DNA of 64,000 nucleotides from Micromonospora cremea (GTDB lineage: Bacteria > Actinomycetota > Actinomycetes > Mycobacteriales > Micromonosporaceae), in NCBI RefSeq assembly GCF_900143515.1, contig NZ_FSQT01000001.1, positions 1,488,001 through 1,552,000 of the forward strand, written 5' to 3'. Of this stretch, positions 45,603 through 54,484 are shown one piece after another. A program made the translations under genes and the position numbers. Position 1 is the first letter of the stretch; the number at the start of each line of letters is the position of its first letter. The notes under the pieces are model-generated. The model saw only the letters and a list, made by a program, of their open reading frames with translations, did not search any database and was not told the origin of the DNA.

Positions 45603-46292
45603 ATGACGGCCGTACTGGTGATCGAGGACGACGACCGTATCCGCCTGGCGCTGCTGCTCGCACTCGAGGACGAGGGCTACGACGCTGTGGGCGCGGCCAC
45701 GGCTGAGGAGGGCCTGCGCGTCCAGCGCCGCAATCCGGCGGACTACGTGTTGGTGGACCTGATGCTGCCCGGCATCGACGGCTTTGAGTGCATCCGGCAC
45801 CTGCGCCGTGACGACGACGTGCCGGTCGTGGTGGTCAGCGCCCGCGACGACACCCACGACATCGTCGCCGCCCTCGAAGCTGGGGCCGACGACTACGTCG
45901 TCAAGCCGGTGGCGATCAAGGAACTGACCGCCCGGCTGCGCGCCCTGCGCCGCCGCGCCCGTGCCGGCGTCGCGGGATCGGCGCCGGAGCCCGTGCCCGT
46001 GCTCGCATTCGGCGAGCTGGAGATCAGCCCCGATGGGGGAGAGGTACGCCGCGCCGGCCAGCCCGTACCGGTCACGCGCACCGAGTTCCGGCTGCTGTGC
46101 GAGCTGGCCGAACACGCCGGCCGGGTGCTGTCCCGCCAGCAGCTGCTGCAACGGGTCTGGGGCTACGACAGCGGTGACGAGAGGCTGGTCGACGTGCATG
46201 TCGGCCGGCTGCGGCAGAAGATCGAGTCGGACCCGGCGACCCCCCGGCACCTGGTCACGCTGCGGGGCCTGGGCTACAAGCTGCAGCGATGA
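45603..46292 (+). CDS. OmpR/PhoB-family response regulator
   Basis: 229 aa. Receiver domain: VLVIEDDDRIRLALLLALEDEGY, phospho-acceptor Asp52 in YVLVDLMLPGIDG, switch Thr/Ser in VVVVSARDD and Lys in DDYVVKPVAI. C-terminal winged helix: PVTRTEFRLLCELAEHAGRVLSRQQLLQRVWGYD and RLVDVHVGRLRQKIE. ATG 45603 chosen over upstream ATG codons because the receiver starts here. Overlaps its kinase by 4 nt. Confidence 0.95.
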   Translation: MTAVLVIEDDDRIRLALLLALEDEGYDAVGAATAEEGLRVQRRNPADYVLVDLMLPGIDGFECIRHLRRDDDVPVVVVSARDDTHDIVAALEAGADDYVVKPVAIKELTARLRALRRRARAGVAGSAPEPVPVLAFGELEISPDGGEVRRAGQPVPVTRTEFRLLCELAEHAGRVLSRQQLLQRVWGYDSGDERLVDVHVGRLRQKIESDPATPRHLVTLRGLGYKLQR

Positions 46293-47644
46293 GACGCCTC
46301 GGACTGCGCACCCGGGTCACCGCCGCGTTCGCCATCGGAGCGCTCCTGCTCGCCGCGTCGATGGCCCTGGTGTCGTACGAGCTGACCCGTCGCTCCCTCA
46401 TGGACGAGCGGGAACGCACCGCCCTGCGCGCCGCCTACTTCGACGCCGCCGTCGTCCGTGCCGGGCTGGACACCGATACCCCCGACGTGGTGGAGGTGCT
46501 TCGGTCGCTGGACACGGGCGGCAGCCGGCGGCCCGTGCTGCATCTGGACGGCGAGTGGTACGCCCGGACCGCCGACCCCGGCACCACCACCGCCATACCC
46601 ACCGCCCTGCGACGGGCCGTCGCCTCCGGGGAGCCGGCGGTGCAGCGCGTACGCGTCGACGGTCAACCCGCCCTGGTGGTCGGGGTGCCCCTGTCCGCGA
46701 CGGCGACGTACTTCGAGGTCAACTCTCTGCGCGAGCTGGAGCAGACGTTCCAGGTCCTGTCACTCGCGTTGACCACCGTCGCGATCATGGTCGCCGGATC
46801 CGGCGCGGCCCTCGGCTGGTACGCGACCCGGCACGGGCTGCGCCCCTTGACGGCCGTCGCCGACGCCGCCGAGAAGATCGCCGCCGGCGACTTCACCGCC
46901 CGCCTCGACCCGGCCACCGACCCCGACCTGACGCGTCTGTCCTCCTCGTTCAACCAGATGGTCGACCAGCTCGCCCATCGCATCGAGCGGGACCGCCGCT
47001 TCGCCGCCGACGTCAGTCACGAACTGCGCTCACCTCTGCAGACCCTCGCCGCGGCGGCCAGCGTCCTGGCGCGTCGCCGGGAGCACCAGGACGAACGAAC
47101 CGCCATCGCCGCCGGGCTCGTCGCCGACGAGATCAACCGGTTCCAACGGCTCGTCAACGACCTGATCGACCTGGCTCGGAGCGACCAGCCAGCCCATCGG
47201 GGCCCCGTGGACGTGGTGGGGCTGGCCCGGGATGCCTGCCGTGCTCTCGACCTGCCGGCCTCGCTCGTCCACCTCGCGGCGGACGCACCGGCGACGTGGC
47301 GGGTCGAGCGGCGGCGTATCGCGCAGATCCTGGCCAACCTGCTCGACAACGCCGTGACCTACGGGGGCGGCCCCGCGAGCGTCCGGTTGAGCCGCGACGG
47401 TGACGTCGGCGTCATCGAGGTCGAGGACGACGGCCCGGGTGTGTCCATCGAGGACCGGGAGGCGATTTTCGACCGCTTCGTCCGGGGGCGAGCCGCCCAC
47501 ACGCGCGGCGCCGGCGACGGCACCGGTCTCGGACTCGCGCTGGTCGCCCAGCACGCGGCGGCGCACCGCGGGCACGCCACCGTCACCGACCGCCCCGGCG
47601 GAGGCGCCCGCTTCCGCGTCACCCTGCCGGAGAGCCTGCCATGA
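46289..47644 (+). CDS. Membrane sensor histidine kinase
   Basis: 451 aa. Helix 1 (about 10-30), an extracytoplasmic sensor region of about 125 residues, helix 2 (about 156-178), HAMP linker, then H-box DVSHELRSPLQT with phospho-acceptor His244, N-box QILANLLDNAVTYG, G-boxes VEDDGPGVS and GTGLGLALVAQHAAAH. It phosphorylates the regulator encoded just upstream. ATGA overlaps on both sides make a strict three-gene unit with the lipoprotein. Confidence 0.95.
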   Translation: MRRLGLRTRVTAAFAIGALLLAASMALVSYELTRRSLMDERERTALRAAYFDAAVVRAGLDTDTPDVVEVLRSLDTGGSRRPVLHLDGEWYARTADPGTTTAIPTALRRAVASGEPAVQRVRVDGQPALVVGVPLSATATYFEVNSLRELEQTFQVLSLALTTVAIMVAGSGAALGWYATRHGLRPLTAVADAAEKIAAGDFTARLDPATDPDLTRLSSSFNQMVDQLAHRIERDRRFAADVSHELRSPLQTLAAAASVLARRREHQDERTAIAAGLVADEINRFQRLVNDLIDLARSDQPAHRGPVDVVGLARDACRALDLPASLVHLAADAPATWRVERRRIAQILANLLDNAVTYGGGPASVRLSRDGDVGVIEVEDDGPGVSIEDREAIFDRFVRGRAAHTRGAGDGTGLGLALVAQHAAAHRGHATVTDRPGGGARFRVTLPESLP

Positions 47645-48201
47645 ACCACCGCCACGTCGCCCCACTGGCACTCGTCGCGTTGCTGACCGGCTGCGGCGTG
47701 CCCACCGACGACACCCCCCGAACGGTGGTGCCCCCGTGGGGGGTCCGCAGCGCTGCCCCCGTCGACACCACGGCACCGGCCGGCCGTGCGGACGAGACGC
47801 TCTGCCTCGTCCGCGACAACCGCATCGTCTCGGTGGTCCGGCACGTCGACCGCCCACCCACGGTCGAGGATCACCTGCGGCATCTACTCGCCGGGCCAGG
47901 TACGGCCGAACGCGACAGCGACCTGACCAGCGCGCTGCCGGGAGCGGTCGACGCCACCGGTGCGACAGCGACCGGCACGCAGGCCCGCGTCGCGGTCGAC
48001 GAACCCGACGACGACGCTGGCCGCAGCGACGAGGTCCTCGCCTTCGGGCAGATCGTCTGCACTCTCACCAGTCGCGACGATGTCACCACCGTGGTGTTCC
48101 TGCGCGACGGCAGGCCACTCGCCGTGCCCCGCGCCGACGGTCTGCTGTCCGAACAACCGCTCACCCGCGCCGACTACGCCCCGCTCATCACCCCAGATTG
48201 A
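47641..48201 (+). CDS. GerMN-domain lipoprotein linked to the two-component system
   Basis: 186 aa. Signal peptide MNHRHVAPLALVALLTGCG with lipobox LTGC, so Cys18 should be lipidated and the protein anchored outside the membrane. The rest (DETLCLVRDNRIVSVVRHVDRPPTVEDHLRHLLAGP, FGQIVCTLTSRDDVTTVVF) resembles a GerMN domain, as in LpqB of the MtrAB-LpqB system. It probably modulates the kinase's sensor domain. Its 3' end overlaps the convergent merR by 28 bp. Confidence 0.85.
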   Translation: MNHRHVAPLALVALLTGCGVPTDDTPRTVVPPWGVRSAAPVDTTAPAGRADETLCLVRDNRIVSVVRHVDRPPTVEDHLRHLLAGPGTAERDSDLTSALPGAVDATGATATGTQARVAVDEPDDDAGRSDEVLAFGQIVCTLTSRDDVTTVVFLRDGRPLAVPRADGLLSEQPLTRADYAPLITPD

Positions 48202-48665
48202 CCAGGCTGAGCCGGACCCGCGCAGTGGCCGCTGTGGTGGTCGAGCTTGCCGCAGAGCGTCCCGGCGAAGGCCTCGGCCATGGCGAGCTGGTCGCGCAGT
48301 GCGGTGACGCGGGCGGTGGCGGCGGTCTCGAACATGGCGAGGCGGTCGAGCAGGGCGGCGCGGTCGGCGCCGGTGGCGGTGTCGAGCGCATCGAGGACGG
48401 TGAGCAGGTCCCGCATCTCGTCGAGGGTGAACCCGAGGGGCTTCATCCGCTTGACCACGGCGAGCCGGCTGAGGTCAGGCTCGGTGTAGAGGCGGAAGCC
48501 GCCCTCGCTGCGCGCGGAGGGGACGATCAGGCCGACTTCCTCGTAGTGGCGGATGGTCCGAATGCTCAACCCGATCCGCTCGGCTGCTTCCCCGATCTGC
48601 ATCAGGCGGCAGGTAGCCGGGGCGGAGGTGTGCTCCGGCCCGTTCTCCCGGCTGGTGGTGACCAT
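48174..48665 (-). CDS. MerR-family regulator with Cys/His-rich C-terminus
   Basis: 163 aa. The HTH and wing, MQIGEAAERIGLSIRTIRHYEEVGLIVPS and GFRLYTEPDLSRLAVVKRMKPLGFTLDEM, are standard MerR; a dimer helix follows. The effector end has C138 and HHSGHC (143-148), which could bind a metal or a thiol-active compound. The ATG overlaps the stop of the SulP gene as TGATG, so regulator and transporter form one operon. ATG 48602 (MQIGEA) is an alternative start. Confidence 0.9.
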   Translation of the reverse strand: MVTTSRENGPEHTSAPATCRLMQIGEAAERIGLSIRTIRHYEEVGLIVPSARSEGGFRLYTEPDLSRLAVVKRMKPLGFTLDEMRDLLTVLDALDTATGADRAALLDRLAMFETAATARVTALRDQLAMAEAFAGTLCGKLDHHSGHCAGPAQPGQSGVMSGA

Positions 48666-50164
48666 CAGTGGCCAACGCCGAGCTGGCCGGTGAGGGTGTC
48701 GTGGATGCGGGCGCTGGGCTTGTTCAGCTCGACGATCTCGACGGTCTTGCCGCGGGTGGCGTACCTGCTGGTGATCGCGTCGAGGGCGGCGACGGACGAG
48801 GCATCCCAGACGTGGGCGCGGCTCATGTCGATGACCACGTGCCCGGGGTCGTTCGCGTAGTCGAACTGGCCGACCAGGTCGTTGCTGGAGGCGAAGAACA
48901 GCTCACCGTGCACGGAGTAGATCCGGGTGGTGCCGTCCGGGTCGAGGACGCTGGTGACCTCGACCAGGTGGGCGACCCGGCGAGCGAAGATGACCATGGC
49001 GGTGAGCACACCGACGACGACGCCGACGGCAAGGTTGTGGGTGGCCAGGGTGGTGGCCACGGTGGCCACCATGACGACAGTTTCGCCGTACGGCATCCGC
49101 TTCAACGTCTTCGGCGCGACCGAGTGCCAGTCGAACGTCGACACTGCCACGATGATCATCACGGCGACCAGGGCGACCATCGGAATGACCGCGACCACGT
49201 CGCCGAGCGCCACGACCAGGACCAGCAGGAACACGCCGGCCAGGAACGTCGACAGCCGGGTACGGGCGCCGGACGCCTTCACGTTGATCATTGTCTGGCC
49301 GATCATGGCGCAGCCACCCATGCCGCCGAAGAAGCCGGTGACCATGTTGGCGACGCCCTGGCCCCAGGACTCACGCGTCTTGTTGGACCGGGTGTCGGTG
49401 ATGTCGTCGACCAGCTTGGCGGTCATCAGCGACTCCATCAGCCCGACCAGCGCGATCCCCACGGCGTAGGGGGCGATCAGGGTGAGGGTGTGGAGGGTCC
49501 ACGGAATCTGCGGCAGGCCGAGGGTGGGCAGGCTGTCCGGCAGGGCACCCTCGTCACCGACCGTCGGTACGGCAACCCCGGCGAACACAGTGACCACCGT
49601 CAGCACCACGATCGCGACCAGCGGCGCCGGGACGGCCCTGGTGAGTCGCGGCAGGCCGACCATGATCGCCAAGGCCGCCGCGACGAGTGGATAGACCAGC
49701 CACGGCACGCCGAGCAGGTGCGGCACCTGGGCAGCGAAGATCAGAATCGCCAGGGCGTTGACGAACCCGACCATGACGCTGCGGGGAATGAAGCGCATCA
49801 GCTTCGCCACGCCGAGCACCGCGAGCAGGACCTGGATCGCACCGCCGAGGATCACCGCCGCGATCAGGTAGTCCAGGCCGTGCGCCTTGACCAGGGGTGC
49901 GACCACGAGCGCGATGGCGCCGGTGGCTGCCGAGATCATCGCCGGCCGGCCGCCACAGATCGCGATGGTGACCGCCATCGTGAACGAGGCGAACAGCCCC
50001 ACCCGAGGGTCGACCCCGGCCAGGATCGAGAAGGAGATCGCCTCCGGGATCAGCGCCAGGGCGACGACCAGGCCGGCGAGGACCTCGGTGCGGAACACCT
50101 TCGGCGACAGCCAGGACGGGCGGGACAGGCGCGTACGGGAAACTGCGGACAGCACGGAAGACAT
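48665..50164 (-). CDS. SulP-family anion transporter with C-terminal STAS domain
   Basis: 499 aa. About 12-14 membrane helices ([22 protein letters not shown] and [21 protein letters not shown] are SulP hallmarks), then a cytoplasmic STAS domain with [22 protein letters not shown]. Substrates in the family are sulfate, bicarbonate or C4-dicarboxylates; which one applies cannot be told. ATG 50164 (MSSVLSAV) fits better than a start 21 codons upstream. A MerR-type promoter lies about 180 bp upstream. Confidence 0.92.
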   Translation of the reverse strand: MSSVLSAVSRTRLSRPSWLSPKVFRTEVLAGLVVALALIPEAISFSILAGVDPRVGLFASFTMAVTIAICGGRPAMISAATGAIALVVAPLVKAHGLDYLIAAVILGGAIQVLLAVLGVAKLMRFIPRSVMVGFVNALAILIFAAQVPHLLGVPWLVYPLVAAALAIMVGLPRLTRAVPAPLVAIVVLTVVTVFAGVAVPTVGDEGALPDSLPTLGLPQIPWTLHTLTLIAPYAVGIALVGLMESLMTAKLVDDITDTRSNKTRESWGQGVANMVTGFFGGMGGCAMIGQTMINVKASGARTRLSTFLAGVFLLVLVVALGDVVAVIPMVALVAVMIIVAVSTFDWHSVAPKTLKRMPYGETVVMVATVATTLATHNLAVGVVVGVLTAMVIFARRVAHLVEVTSVLDPDGTTRIYSVHGELFFASSNDLVGQFDYANDPGHVVIDMSRAHVWDASSVAALDAITSRYATRGKTVEIVELNKPSARIHDTLTGQLGVGH

Positions 50165-50344
50165 ACGGCCATTTCCACTCAGGGCACGCCGGACGGGCGC
50201 GCACAGCCGGTGTCCTGGGTCGGACACCGGCAGCTACTCACGGATCAGCGACGGCCGGCTCGCATCCGGCCCCTGGGCCTCATCGCCCAGGACGCAACAG
50301 TTCGCCGAAGGGGTTGCCCACCCTCGACGACCGGCGACGACGCT

Positions 50345-50365
50345 ACTCTTCCGTAACGGGAGAGT
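50345..50365. promoter_or_regulatory. MerR-type operator with a 19-bp spacer promoter, reading toward sulP-merR
   Basis: Half-sites ACTCTTCCGT and ACGGGAGAGT flank one base; 9 of 10 positions are complementary. On the minus strand a -10 TAGCGT (50345-50340) and a weak -35 GGCGAA (50370-50365) are exactly 19 bp apart, the over-long spacer that MerR activators untwist. The dyad fills the spacer. The likely ligand is the MerR encoded at 48174. Confidence 0.72.
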
Positions 50366-50370
50366 TCGCC

Positions 50371-50392
50371 GGAGGTGGTGATCATCACCTCC
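50371..50392. terminator. 22-bp near-perfect palindrome downstream of the MFS gene
   Basis: GGAGGTG...CACCTCC; 20 of 22 positions are self-complementary. It lies 18 nt past the MFS stop on the minus strand, so it may be its terminator; without a loop it could equally be a protein-binding dyad. It directly abuts the -35 of the sulP promoter. Confidence 0.45.
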
Positions 50393-50409
50393 GCCCCGGG
50401 CTGCCTTGT

Positions 50410-51660
50410 TCAGTTGCCTGCGGTGCGTCCCGAGTCCGCGGCGCCGCGTCTGATGCGGGTCTGGGCGACGAGGCTGACGAGCGCGAGGAGCACGGTCAGC
50501 GCGGTGCAGCAGACGACTGCCGGCACCTCGCCGATCGGGCCGGCGAGCTGCCCCTCGATGACGATGGGTAGCCCGAAGGCGACGTACGACACGACGTAGA
50601 TTCCGCCGACGGCTCCGGCGCGCTGGTGCGCCGCGAGCGGGATGATGAGGCGCAGGGCTGCGGTGAAGGACGCGCCGAAGCCGACACCGGCGAGTGCCTG
50701 CCCGATGATCATGACGGCCAGGCTTTCGACGAACACGCCGCCGATGATGCCGATGGCCCCGACGAGGGACGCGTAGATACCGATGGTCATCGCCCGCCGA
50801 GGATCGACGCGGGCGAAGGTCAGTCCGACGACGGTCGATACGGCCGGCGCGATGAACCCGGCCACGCCGTTGAGCAGGCCGCTGTCCAGATGGAAGACGC
50901 TGCGAACCATGCTCGGGGCCAGCCCGCCGGAGAGACCTGCGAGCATCCAGACGGCGGCGACCACGGGTGCCGCGGCGGCGAATTCCGCTCGAGCGGCGGG
51001 CGGGATGGCGACGCGCGGAACCATCGAGCGCAGCGCACCCGAGGTCCGCGGCGTGGTTTCCGGAGACAGGGCGATGACGACGGCGCCGAGAATCGTGAGG
51101 ACGACGAGGACGGCGAAGACGATGGAGTTCGCCGCGGGCGTGAGCTGGATGGCGAGGCCCGCCAGCAGGGAGCCGACACTCAGCCCGCCGGTCAGGCCGA
51201 CACTGCCGAGGATCGTGCCCAGTCTCTTCCTGTTCGGCGGGGCGAGCTCGACGAGCGCCGCGGTGAAGGCGGCCGTCGCCGCGCCGCTGGCCACCCCTTG
51301 CACGATGCGGCCGGCGATCACCCACTCGATGTTGGGGGCGACGAGAAACAGCACGTTCGACGCGAGCTGGACGACCAGAGCGCCGATGAGCACCGGGCGC
51401 CGGCCGACATGGTCAGACAGCGACCCCAACGTGAGGACGGCGGCGAGGAAGCCGATCGCGTAGACCGCGAACGCCAGCGTGAGCAGCGACGGGGCGAACT
51501 CCCACTGCTGCCGATAGACCACCAGCAGGGGCGTCAGCACGCCTGCCGCGAGATACACGCTCGTGAACGCGAGCGCCGTACCCGTGAGCGCCAGTCCGGC
51601 CGGGAGAGTGCGCCGCCGGCGGGCCGTGGGCGCGTCGATGGTTGCCTGAGATGAGGACAC
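50410..51660 (-). CDS. MFS transporter, YnfM/drug:H+ antiporter type
   Basis: 416 aa, 12 predicted helices. The loop 2-3 motif is GSLSDHVGRRPVLIGAL, with motif C-like GSVGLTGGLSVGSLLAG in helix 5. GTG at 51660 has GGAG 5 nt upstream. Substrate unknown; such transporters export drugs or arabinose-like sugars. No adjacent regulator is dedicated to it. Confidence 0.88.
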   Translation of the reverse strand: MSSSQATIDAPTARRRRTLPAGLALTGTALAFTSVYLAAGVLTPLLVVYRQQWEFAPSLLTLAFAVYAIGFLAAVLTLGSLSDHVGRRPVLIGALVVQLASNVLFLVAPNIEWVIAGRIVQGVASGAATAAFTAALVELAPPNRKRLGTILGSVGLTGGLSVGSLLAGLAIQLTPAANSIVFAVLVVLTILGAVVIALSPETTPRTSGALRSMVPRVAIPPAARAEFAAAAPVVAAVWMLAGLSGGLAPSMVRSVFHLDSGLLNGVAGFIAPAVSTVVGLTFARVDPRRAMTIGIYASLVGAIGIIGGVFVESLAVMIIGQALAGVGFGASFTAALRLIIPLAAHQRAGAVGGIYVVSYVAFGLPIVIEGQLAGPIGEVPAVVCCTALTVLLALVSLVAQTRIRRGAADSGRTAGN

Positions 51661-51811
51661 AGCTGCTCCAGGTAGCGGCCACGCGCGCGAATGCGGCGGC
51701 CAAGGAATGGGTGGTGGTGAGGCGGATCCGCCGCCGAGCCGGGCTGTCGTCAGCCGGAATCTCGTTGTCCCGAACGGGACTCAGCGCGGCTCAACGGCCG
51801 GATCGCGGTCG

Positions 51812-52393
51812 TTAGTCGGTGATGACGACGACGCCCGACGGCGCATCCAGCAGTTCCACCGTGCGCTCGGCGGCACGGTCGATCTGGACGCGAGGCTCGG
51901 CGGGGATCTGCTGCTCGTTGTAGGTGCCGGGCCCGTAGAACTGTCCGTAGCTGAGCACGACGCCGCCAGCGGCGAGAACGGAACGCTCCAGCTCGGCGAC
52001 AGCCAGGGCGTCGGGTCCGTCCGGCAACTGCCAGGCGACGGTCTGGGCCAGGATCTTCGGCGATCCGCTCTGCCGTGCCGCCTCGATCAGGTTCTGGTTA
52101 CCCTCGGTCCGGATCCGGGCGTTCAGCTCCGCATGATCGCCGATCTTCTCCACCTCGTCCGGCAGATCGGTCAGCTCGTTCAGGATGACGTCCGGTCCGA
52201 AGTCACGAACGGCCTGGATCAGGGCGGCCCGGTCGAAGACGTCACACAGGATCGGCTCGGCACCGAGCTGCGCCAGCAACTCCATCTTGCTGGACGAGCG
52301 CGTCATGCCACCCACCACGTGCCCCGCCTGAACCAGCCGGGGAATGAGCCGCTGCCCGATGACGCCGGACGCGCCGGCAAGAAATACCCTCAT
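51812..52393 (-). CDS. Short NAD(P)-binding epimerase-like protein
   Basis: 193 aa. Rossmann start MRVFLAGASGVIGQRLIPRLVQAGH, then GGMTRSSSK, CDVFDRAALIQAV and NELTDLPDE, as in extended SDR/NAD(P)H-binding proteins. It is about 100 residues shorter than usual, and SYGQFYGPG (with the Tyr) is followed almost at once by the C-terminus, so the substrate domain is reduced. It may be a compact version or internally deleted. Function unknown. Confidence 0.78.
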   Translation of the reverse strand: MRVFLAGASGVIGQRLIPRLVQAGHVVGGMTRSSSKMELLAQLGAEPILCDVFDRAALIQAVRDFGPDVILNELTDLPDEVEKIGDHAELNARIRTEGNQNLIEAARQSGSPKILAQTVAWQLPDGPDALAVAELERSVLAAGGVVLSYGQFYGPGTYNEQQIPAEPRVQIDRAAERTVELLDAPSGVVVITD

Positions 52394-52475
52394 GATCTTT
52401 TCCCAACTATGTGATTGCGCGGTTTCAGGAATGTGACGCCGTTCCCTGCCACCTCGGCGGCCGGAGGCCCACTGG

Positions 52476-52907
52476 TCAGATCGAGGACGACCGGGAGACC
52501 AGGTGGGTGTCCTCGTACAGGTGCAAGCGCACGATCTTCGCTTCCTCGATGGTCAGATGCATGATCATCGGGGTGGTGAAGCGCTTGCCGCTGCGGGCGA
52601 AGGTGTGTGTGGCAGTGGCGACGATGACCGCGTCAGTGCCCTCCACCACGATCCGGTCCACCGCGTACTCACTCTGGCCACGACGGAACGCCGAGCCCAT
52701 CGTCGTGAAGAACGCCGGCACCTCGGAGGCGCGGGTACGCGGTCCGGTCCAGGGCAGCTCAGCGTCGCCCGGCACGTACCAGTCGATGGTGTCGGCGAAG
52801 ACGTCCGCGATGCGATCCGGGTCGCCCCCGCCGAGAAGCTGGAGAAAGGCCTCGGCCGTACGGCGGGTGTCGCCCGGTTCGGTGGTCTCTTTGATCATGT
52901 TTGACAT
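52476..52907 (-). CDS. SnoaL/NTF2-like protein under TetR control
   Basis: 143 aa, cone-shaped NTF2-like fold: AEAFLQLLGGGDPDRIADVFADTIDWYVPGDAELPWTGPRT and PMIMHLTIEEAKIVRLHLYEDT. Members are isomerases, hydrolases or binding proteins; the DWYVPGD and PWTGPR residues match the group annotated as ketosteroid-isomerase-like. ATG at 52907 has AAGGTG upstream. The divergent tetR and its double operator lie immediately upstream. Confidence 0.85.
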   Translation of the reverse strand: MSNMIKETTEPGDTRRTAEAFLQLLGGGDPDRIADVFADTIDWYVPGDAELPWTGPRTRASEVPAFFTTMGSAFRRGQSEYAVDRIVVEGTDAVIVATATHTFARSGKRFTTPMIMHLTIEEAKIVRLHLYEDTHLVSRSSSI

Positions 52908-52931
52908 GGCGCACCTTCGACGTGACCCGAG

Positions 52932-52983
52932 TTCTTGACCGACCGGTCCACCATACGTCAGTGATGGACCGGTCGGTCAAGAA
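52932..52983. promoter_or_regulatory. Perfect 19-bp inverted repeat, double TetR operator between divergent genes
   Basis: TTCTTGACCGACCGGTCCA (52932-52950) is exactly inverted at 52965-52983, with a 14-bp spacer. Each arm holds the GACCGACCGGTC core typical of TetR sites. Toward the SnoaL-like gene TTGACC (52980-52975) and TATGGT (52955-52950) are 19 bp apart; toward tetR TGGACC (52965-52970) and TATGCT (52988-52993) are 17 bp apart. A bound repressor would cover both promoters. Confidence 0.85.
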
Positions 52984-52987
52984 TTGC

Positions 52988-52993
52988 TATGCT
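52988..52993 (+). promoter_or_regulatory. -10 box of tetR, leaderless
   Basis: TATGCT ends 6 nt before the ATG at 53000, with no ribosome site between. Confidence 0.55.
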
Positions 52994-52999
52994 GGTCAC

Positions 53000-53590
53000 A
53001 TGGCACGACCGCGGAAGTTCGACGAGGAGCAGGTGCTCCGCGCCGTCCGGGACCAGTTCTGGGACGCCGGCTACGCGGCGACCTCGCTCGAGGACCTCAT
53101 GCGCGTCAGCGGGCTGGGCAAGGGCAGCCTCTACGGCGCCTTCGGCGACAAGCGCCAGCTCTTCCTCCGGGCGCTGCGCAGCTACAACGAGACCAGCTGC
53201 GGCTATCTACGGGACATGCTCTCGTCCACGCCCCGCGCTCTGGACGCCCTGCGGGCGTTCCTGGCCGCACCGGTGAACGACCCGGGCGGAGCCGCCGCCC
53301 GGCGCGGCTGCCTCATGGCGAACAGCACCTACGAGCTCGCCACCACCGACCCCGACGTTCTGGCCGAGGCGAGGCGCACCTACGAGACGACCACCAGCCT
53401 GGTCGCCGAGTGCGTCGCGCGGGCCCAGGACGAAGGTGACATGCCGGGCGATGCCGACCCGATCGAGACGGCACGCGCACTGCTCGTCGCGCAGCAGGGG
53501 CTCGTGTTCATGGGCCGCACCGGACTGGACATCGACAAACTCACGGTGACGGCGCACACCCTCACCGCCCAGCTCCTGCCGGGCGCCTGA
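53000..53590 (+). CDS. TetR-family transcriptional repressor
   Basis: 196 aa. [49 protein letters not shown]. The C-terminal ligand domain ([34 protein letters not shown]) is the TetR_C_16/AcrR-like kind with conserved GCLMANS. ATG at 53000 has the close TATGCT box. It very probably represses itself and the SnoaL-like gene through the 52932-52983 operator. Confidence 0.93.
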   Translation: MARPRKFDEEQVLRAVRDQFWDAGYAATSLEDLMRVSGLGKGSLYGAFGDKRQLFLRALRSYNETSCGYLRDMLSSTPRALDALRAFLAAPVNDPGGAAARRGCLMANSTYELATTDPDVLAEARRTYETTTSLVAECVARAQDEGDMPGDADPIETARALLVAQQGLVFMGRTGLDIDKLTVTAHTLTAQLLPGA

Positions 53591-53745
53591 GATTCCGGGG
53601 CGCCGGCCGGGATTTACCGGTCGGGCGTTGTAGCCGCCGTGGGCGTCCAGCACCGCGCCCGTGACGTCCGATGCGGCGGGTTCGCCAGGAAGGCATCGCG
53701 CCCGAGGTCCCGCGCCATGCCCAAGGCGTACCGCTCGAACCCATG

Positions 53746-54408
53746 TCAGCGGCGACGCGGCGTGACCAGTCCCGACTCGTACGCCCACACGACCAGCTGG
53801 GCGCGGTCGCGGCAGTGCAGCTTCGTCATCGCCCGGTTGACGTGTGTCTTGGCGGTCAGCGGACTGATCACCATGCCCGAGGCGATCTCGTCGTTGCTGA
53901 GCCCCCGGGCGACGAGCTCTACGATCTCCTGTTCGCGGGCGGTCAGCACGTCGCGTCCGGCCGCCGGCTCGGCCGGTGGTGGGCCGGCCACGAACTCGCT
54001 GATGAGCGTACGGGTGACAGTCGGGGCGAGCAGCGCGTCGCCGCGAGCCACGACGGCGACGGCCTGCAGCAGGTCGGCGGGGTCGGCGTCCTTGAGCAGG
54101 AACCCGCTGGCGCCCGCGCGGAGTGCGGCGAACACGTAGGAGTCGAGCCCGTAGTTGGTGAGCATGAGGACGCGGACCGCGGCGAGGTCCGGATCGGCGG
54201 CGATGCGCCGGGTGGCTCCGATGCCGTCGAGTCCGGGCATCTGCACGTCCATCAGCACGACGTCCGGCCGCAGGCTTCGCGCCAGGTGGACCGCCGATGT
54301 GCCGTCGGCCGCCTCGCCGACGACCTCCAGGTCGTCCTCGGCGTCGAGCAACGCGCGGAATCCGGCGCGCATCAGCGCCTGGTCGTCGGCGAGCAGGACC
54401 CGGATCAT
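53746..54408 (-). CDS. NarL/FixJ-family response regulator
   Basis: 220 aa. [20 protein letters not shown], phospho-acceptor Asp54 in [25 protein letters not shown], and Lux[29 protein letters not shown] with [21 protein letters not shown]. It shares its layout with the truncated regulator at 1-674. GGAGG lies just before the ATG. The kinase gene is upstream on the same strand, 76 nt away. Confidence 0.95.
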   Translation of the reverse strand: MIRVLLADDQALMRAGFRALLDAEDDLEVVGEAADGTSAVHLARSLRPDVVLMDVQMPGLDGIGATRRIAADPDLAAVRVLMLTNYGLDSYVFAALRAGASGFLLKDADPADLLQAVAVVARGDALLAPTVTRTLISEFVAGPPPAEPAAGRDVLTAREQEIVELVARGLSNDEIASGMVISPLTAKTHVNRAMTKLHCRDRAQLVVWAYESGLVTPRRR

Positions 54409-54484
54409 GCCAACTCCTCCCTCCGGTCGGAGCCGCCACGATCCGTGGCGGACTGAGCTGGTCGGACCTCGCGCAAGCGCTCGG

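Noticed and set aside
48668-50356. A 562-codon plus-strand frame
   Set aside because: Antisense to sulP; composed of His/Gly/Asp-rich repeats typical of reversed high-GC membrane genes.
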